In this document: positions 13,446 through 15,955 of the stretch, one piece after another
How positions within the stretch are numbered: position 1 is the first letter of the stretch
How the letters are laid out: each line of letters starts with the position of its first letter
Assembly: GCA_017430945.1 (NCBI GenBank)
Contig: JAFRMB010000116.1
Span: 1-15,955 of the forward strand
DNA from: Clostridia bacterium
GTDB taxonomy: Bacteria > Bacillota_A > Clostridia > Christensenellales > Aristaeellaceae
Length of the DNA: 15,955 nt
Direction: 5' to 3'
Program-made: the position numbers and the translations under genes
The notes under the pieces: generated by a model
The model's input: only the letters and a program-made list of their open reading frames with translations
Databases searched by the model: none
Told to the model about the DNA's origin: nothing

Positions 13446-13491
13446 CCCGCATGCCATCACAAAACGACGCTGCCGGAAAGGAGCGCAGCCC

Positions 13492-14124
13492 ATGGCATTT
13501 GACTTCAAAAAGGAATACAAGGAATTCTATCTGCCGAAGGGCGAGCCGCACATCGTCACCGTCCCGCCCATGCAATACATCGCCGTGCGCGGACATGGAG
13601 ACCCCAATCAGCCGGACGGTGCGTATAAACAAGCGATCTCACTGCTCTACGGAGTCGCGTTCACGATCAAAATGAGCAGGAAGGGCGACCGCACGATCGC
13701 AGGGTATTTCGATTATATCGTGCCGCCGCTGGAGGGCTTTTGGTGGCAGGACGGCGTCGACGGGATCGACTACGCACACAAGGAGCGATTCAACTGGATC
13801 TCCGTCATCCGCCTGCCCGATTTCGTCACGAAAGCATATCTCGAATGGGCCGTCGAAGAGGCGACGCGAAAGAAAAAGGCGGACCACTCCCGCGTCGAAT
13901 TCTTCGTATACGACGAAGGTCTGTGTGTTCAGTGCATGCACACGGGGAGCTACGACGACGAGCCCGCGACCATAGCGGCGATGCACGCCTATATCGAGGA
14001 TGCTGGGTATGTGCCCGATCTGACCGATCAGCGGATGCACCATGAGATCTATCTGAGCGACGCGCGGAAGGTCGCACCGGAGAAGCTGAAGACCGTGATA
14101 CGACACCCGATCAGGAAGAAGTGA
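13492..14124 (+). CDS. GyrI-like small-molecule-binding domain protein
   Basis: 210 residues, all one domain. It starts [19 protein letters not shown] and has the marks of this clostridial GyrI-like subfamily: [13 protein letters not shown] (27-39), [14 protein letters not shown] (72-85) and [12 protein letters not shown] (150-161). GyrI-like domains bind small hydrophobic compounds, and family members act as drug-sensing effector parts of regulators (as in BmrR and Rob) or as stand-alone binding proteins. Here the domain has no DNA-binding part, so it may act with the MerR-type regulator of the same operon, which lacks a ligand domain (inference). The start ATG 13492 has AAAGGAG at 13477-13483, spacing 8. 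It lies 46 bp after the hydrolase-kinase stop. The next gene follows directly. Confidence 0.9.
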   Translation: MAFDFKKEYKEFYLPKGEPHIVTVPPMQYIAVRGHGDPNQPDGAYKQAISLLYGVAFTIKMSRKGDRTIAGYFDYIVPPLEGFWWQDGVDGIDYAHKERFNWISVIRLPDFVTKAYLEWAVEEATRKKKADHSRVEFFVYDEGLCVQCMHTGSYDDEPATIAAMHAYIEDAGYVPDLTDQRMHHEIYLSDARKVAPEKLKTVIRHPIRKK

Positions 14125-14144
14125 CTTCTGAAAGGATCGTGCAT

Positions 14145-14792
14145 ATGAAAAACGGAAGGGCCCCCGATCCGAACGTGATCCATCCGATCGAAGGATACGA
14201 AAAAGAGATCTATGTGAAGCCGACGGTCAGACATCCGAACATTATCGTCGGAGACTTCACCTATATCGCCGACGCCGACTTTGAAAGTCATGTCACGCAT
14301 CTCTACGAATGGAACGGCGACAGGCTCATCATCGGAAAGTTCTGTCAGATCGCCGCCGGGGTCGAATTCGTCATGAACGGCGCCAATCACCAGATGAACG
14401 CCGTGTCGACCTTCCCGTTTTACACACTGGAAGGATGGGACATGGCACCGCCGCCCGCAGCCGACCTGCCGCTCAAGGGCGATACCGTCATCGGCAACGA
14501 CGTGTGGATCGGCCAGAACGCCGTCGTGCTGCCGGGCGTCCACATCGGCGACGGCGCGATCATCGGCGCGAACTGCGTGGTCGGCTGCGACATCGAACCC
14601 TATGCCATCGCGGTCGGCAACCCGGCGCGCGTGCTGCGCAAGCGCTTCGACGACGAGCTGATCGGACTGCTGCTTCGGTTCAGGTGGTGGGACCGGACGA
14701 TCGACGAGATCGACCGCCTGATCCCGCTTTTGACCTCAAGCGATCTGGAGGCGGTCAGGGCCGAGCTCAAAACGCGGCTCGAACGGACCTGA
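14145..14792 (+). CDS. Vat-like xenobiotic O-acetyltransferase (left-handed beta-helix)
   Basis: 215 residues, the usual length of the streptogramin-A acetyltransferase (Vat) / CatB xenobiotic acetyltransferase family. The sequence has the hexapeptide-repeat helix: [21 protein letters not shown] at 64-84 with the catalytic His82, [37 protein letters not shown] at 110-146, and [16 protein letters not shown] at 153-168. WWDRTIDEI near the end is also family-like. It transfers acetyl from acetyl-CoA to a hydroxyl; in Vat enzymes the target is a streptogramin A. Many homologues have no proven resistance role, so the substrate is open. I chose ATG 14145 because AAAGGA (14131-14136) fits; GTG 14121 overlaps the previous stop and is possible. 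It ends the operon before a strong terminator. Confidence 0.9.
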   Translation: MKNGRAPDPNVIHPIEGYEKEIYVKPTVRHPNIIVGDFTYIADADFESHVTHLYEWNGDRLIIGKFCQIAAGVEFVMNGANHQMNAVSTFPFYTLEGWDMAPPPAADLPLKGDTVIGNDVWIGQNAVVLPGVHIGDGAIIGANCVVGCDIEPYAIAVGNPARVLRKRFDDELIGLLLRFRWWDRTIDEIDRLIPLLTSSDLEAVRAELKTRLERT

Positions 14793-14805
14793 ACCCGTCT
14801 TCTCG

Positions 14806-14831
14806 CCGGCGGCGCTGCCCGCCGGTTTTTT
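14806..14831 (+). terminator. Terminator of the MerR operon
   Basis: CCGGCGG (14806-14812), 6-nt loop, CCGCCGG (14819-14825), then six T (14826-14831). It lies 13 bp after the Vat-like stop and faces the convergent gene ending at 14833. The minus strand has no matching U tract, so it works in one direction only. Confidence 0.92.
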
Positions 14832-14832
14832 C

Positions 14833-15444
14833 TCAAAGCCCGGCTTCGGCGAGGACTTCGTCGATGAGCGGCGTGCTGTCATTGACGAAATCCAGCACAT
14901 ATGCCTCATCGATGAAGCGCACGGGGTCGTGCCGCGGGCATTCGCCGCGATACGCGTCCAGTATCACCTTCCGCCATTCGGTGAACTCATAGGCGGTCAG
15001 CAGCGGGTGATCCTCCGGCACGGCTGCGGTCGCGATCAGCCCGAGGAGCTGTTCAAGTCGCGGATGGCTGTGATACAGCGCAAAATCGGTAACGAACGTA
15101 TCGTTGTAGTATCGGTCGATGTTCAGCTTGCCGTCCGGCTTCATGAGGCCCGGCAGCTGCTCCATGTACCTCGGCACCCACTGGCAGTCGGTCAGCACGT
15201 GGACGGCGTAGCCCACGTCGAACGGTGTTCGGTGGGCGCGCAGATAGGCCTCCACCGGCTCGCGGTGCAGACTTCGCCAGTTGTAAAGGTGGATCTCATC
15301 TTTATGCGACTTGTCGTCGTGGTCGCGGATATGTATGGCATCCGGCGACACCGCTCCCAGGAAGAATTCCGGGCTCTGCGCGTATTCGCGCCGGTCGCGG
15401 GCCCATCGGTCCGCCGCCAGCAGATGCACCATCGTCAATGCCAT
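14833..15444 (-). CDS. Zinc-dependent phospholipase C-like protein
   Basis: 203 residues on the minus strand. It resembles the zinc-dependent phospholipase C family (Pfam PF00882): an N-terminal MVHLLAADR, then FFLGAVSPDAIHIRD (27-41), and the helix GYAVHVLTDCQWVPRYM (78-94) with the His and Asp that bind metal in the family. HKDEIHLYNW (47-56) adds further metal-ligand candidates. It has no signal peptide, so it is probably cytoplasmic and may act on something other than bulk phospholipid. The start is ATG at 15444 (minus), with AAGGAG just upstream (15453-15458). It is driven by a good promoter, divergent from metK. Family assignment is fairly firm; function is not. Confidence 0.85.
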   Translation of the reverse strand: MALTMVHLLAADRWARDRREYAQSPEFFLGAVSPDAIHIRDHDDKSHKDEIHLYNWRSLHREPVEAYLRAHRTPFDVGYAVHVLTDCQWVPRYMEQLPGLMKPDGKLNIDRYYNDTFVTDFALYHSHPRLEQLLGLIATAAVPEDHPLLTAYEFTEWRKVILDAYRGECPRHDPVRFIDEAYVLDFVNDSTPLIDEVLAEAGL

Positions 15445-15477
15445 GATCGCAGCTCCTTTGCTTGATCCTTTTCTACT

Positions 15478-15505
15478 ATTATAACATCCGGCCAGGTTTT
15501 GTCAA
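15478..15505 (-). promoter_or_regulatory. Promoter of the phospholipase C-like gene
   Basis: On the minus strand TTGACA (15505-15500) is followed after 16 bp by TATAAT (15483-15478). Both boxes are perfect. The expected transcript starts about 25 nt before the start codon. Confidence 0.85.
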
Positions 15506-15546
15506 AGGCTGCGGCAAGGTTTATTGCAAATATAATCTGCGCCGCA

Positions 15547-15575
15547 TTGACAACCCCTCATGGCGATGCTATAAT
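15547..15575 (+). promoter_or_regulatory. Promoter of the metK riboswitch transcript
   Basis: TTGACA (15547-15552), 17-bp spacer, TATAAT (15570-15575): a perfect consensus. The transcript should start near 15582, about 14 nt before the riboswitch. A further TATAAT at 15531-15536 lacks a matching -35 box. Confidence 0.92.
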
Positions 15576-15595
15576 GGCTGCGACAATTGAAGATT

Positions 15596-15746
15596 GCCTT
15601 ATCCAGAGTGGCAGAGGGACAGGCCCGATGAAGCCCGGCAACCGGTCGCACGCGACAAGGTGCCAATTCCTGCGGCAGACAAGTGGTCACGCGGCGCTGC
15701 AAACCGAAGCATCCGCCGGTGCACACCACAAGCCGAAAGATGAGGC
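15596..15746 (+). promoter_or_regulatory. S-box (SAM-I) riboswitch aptamer
   Basis: The aptamer lies between P1 strands GCCTTAT (15596-15602) and ATGAGGC (15740-15746). It contains the conserved SAM-I core: CCAGAGTGGCAGAGGGA, then GGCCCGATGAAGCCCGGCAA, GGTGCCAATTCCTG and finally GCCGAAAGATGAGG. When SAM is bound, P1 forms and the downstream terminator folds, shutting off metK. Gene and aptamer fit the classic Gram-positive S-box regulon. Confidence 0.97.
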
Positions 15747-15769
15747 GGGATCGAAAGCGCTCTTTCCAT

Positions 15770-15796
15770 GCTCGCCCATACGGCGAGCTTCTTTTT
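15770..15796 (+). terminator. Riboswitch-controlled terminator before metK
   Basis: GCTCGCC (15770-15776), loop CATAC, GGCGAGC (15782-15788), then TTCTTTTT (15789-15796). The antiterminator is visible too: GGCGGG (15744-15749), which overlaps the P1 3' strand, can pair with CTCGCC (15771-15776). SAM binding frees the terminator stem. Confidence 0.92.
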
Positions 15797-15823
15797 GTCG
15801 AATATCAACGATGGAGGACAGCC

Positions 15824-15955
15824 ATGAGACACTTCTTTACTTCCGAATCCGTCACCGAAGGGCATCCCGACAAGATCTGCGACCAGATCTCCGACGCCGT
15901 GCTGGACGCCATACTTGCCAAGGACCCCGAAGCCCACGTCGCATGCGAATGCTGC
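15824..15955 (+). CDS. metK: S-adenosylmethionine synthetase, N-terminal part (3' truncated)
   Basis: The first 44 codons are in the window, and the frame is open to its end. The protein begins [20 protein letters not shown], the invariant start of MetK with the ATP-binding His and Asp of the GHPDK motif, and continues with [22 protein letters not shown]. The enzyme makes SAM from methionine and ATP in the cytoplasm. The start ATG 15824 has TGGAGGA at 15812-15818. It is preceded by a SAM-I riboswitch and terminator, so it is repressed when SAM is plentiful. The rest lies beyond the window. Confidence 0.98.
   Translation, partial: MRHFFTSESVTEGHPDKICDQISDAVLDAILAKDPEAHVACECC

Noticed and set aside
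15531..15536. Additional TATAAT upstream of the metK promoter
   Set aside because: No -35 box at a suitable distance (GCTGCG), while a perfect promoter lies just downstream.
1..15955. CRISPR arrays, tRNA and rRNA genes, prophage or conjugation genes
   Set aside because: No regularly spaced repeats, no cloverleaf-like sequence and no rRNA signature were seen. The only mobile unit is the RAYT element.

Overview
The window is GC-rich bacterial DNA carrying AAGGAGG-type ribosome binding sites, textbook sigma-70/sigma-A promoters (TTGACA with 16-17 bp spacing to TATAAT), U-tailed terminators and an S-box (SAM-I) riboswitch before metK. Together with many protein families typical of Clostridia (CmpB-like membrane protein, GyrI-like protein, Vat-like acetyltransferase, YoaP-domain protein, XRE-desulfoferrodoxin fusion), this suggests a high-GC member of the Firmicutes/Clostridia. 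No species can be named from the sequence alone.

Layout. (1) 2-2382: the 3' part of a hybrid sensor histidine kinase with two receiver domains, overlapped by 4 nt by an exported solute-binding protein gene and closed by a strong terminator. (2) 2530-5029: a protein with CxC/CxxC zinc-knuckle-like repeats, an unrecognised 201-residue protein and a class I methyltransferase. (3) 5042-5902: a compact REP-associated tyrosine transposase (RAYT/IS200-like) element with imperfect terminal inverted repeats, subterminal hairpins and its own promoter. (4) 5927-8663: metabolic and stress accessory genes: a polyamine-acetyltransferase-like GNAT, a nucleoside phosphorylase, a GNAT-YoaP protein and an ASCH-domain protein. 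(5) 8664-9026: a 363-bp gap with a promoter-like sequence and a stem-loop. (6) 9027-11501: an XRE regulator fused to a complete desulfoferrodoxin/superoxide-reductase-like module, a CmpB-like membrane protein and an alpha/beta hydrolase. (7) 11506-14831: an apparent four-gene operon starting at a MerR-type promoter (19-bp spacer containing a dyad) and ending at a strong terminator: a membrane-anchored MerR regulator with a zinc ribbon, an alpha/beta-hydrolase::kinase-like fusion, a GyrI-like protein and a Vat-like O-acetyltransferase. (8) 14833-15955: a convergent zinc-dependent phospholipase C-like gene on the minus strand, divergent from metK, which has a perfect promoter, an S-box riboswitch, a terminator and a visible antiterminator pairing.

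The most noteworthy items are the XRE-desulfoferrodoxin fusion, a candidate redox or superoxide sensor; the self-regulated MerR operon containing a hydrolase-kinase fusion with drug-sensing and drug-modifying family neighbours; the kinase/solute-binding-protein couple; and the RAYT element whose left terminal repeat supplies the -35 box of its own transposase promoter. No tRNA, rRNA or CRISPR array was seen.
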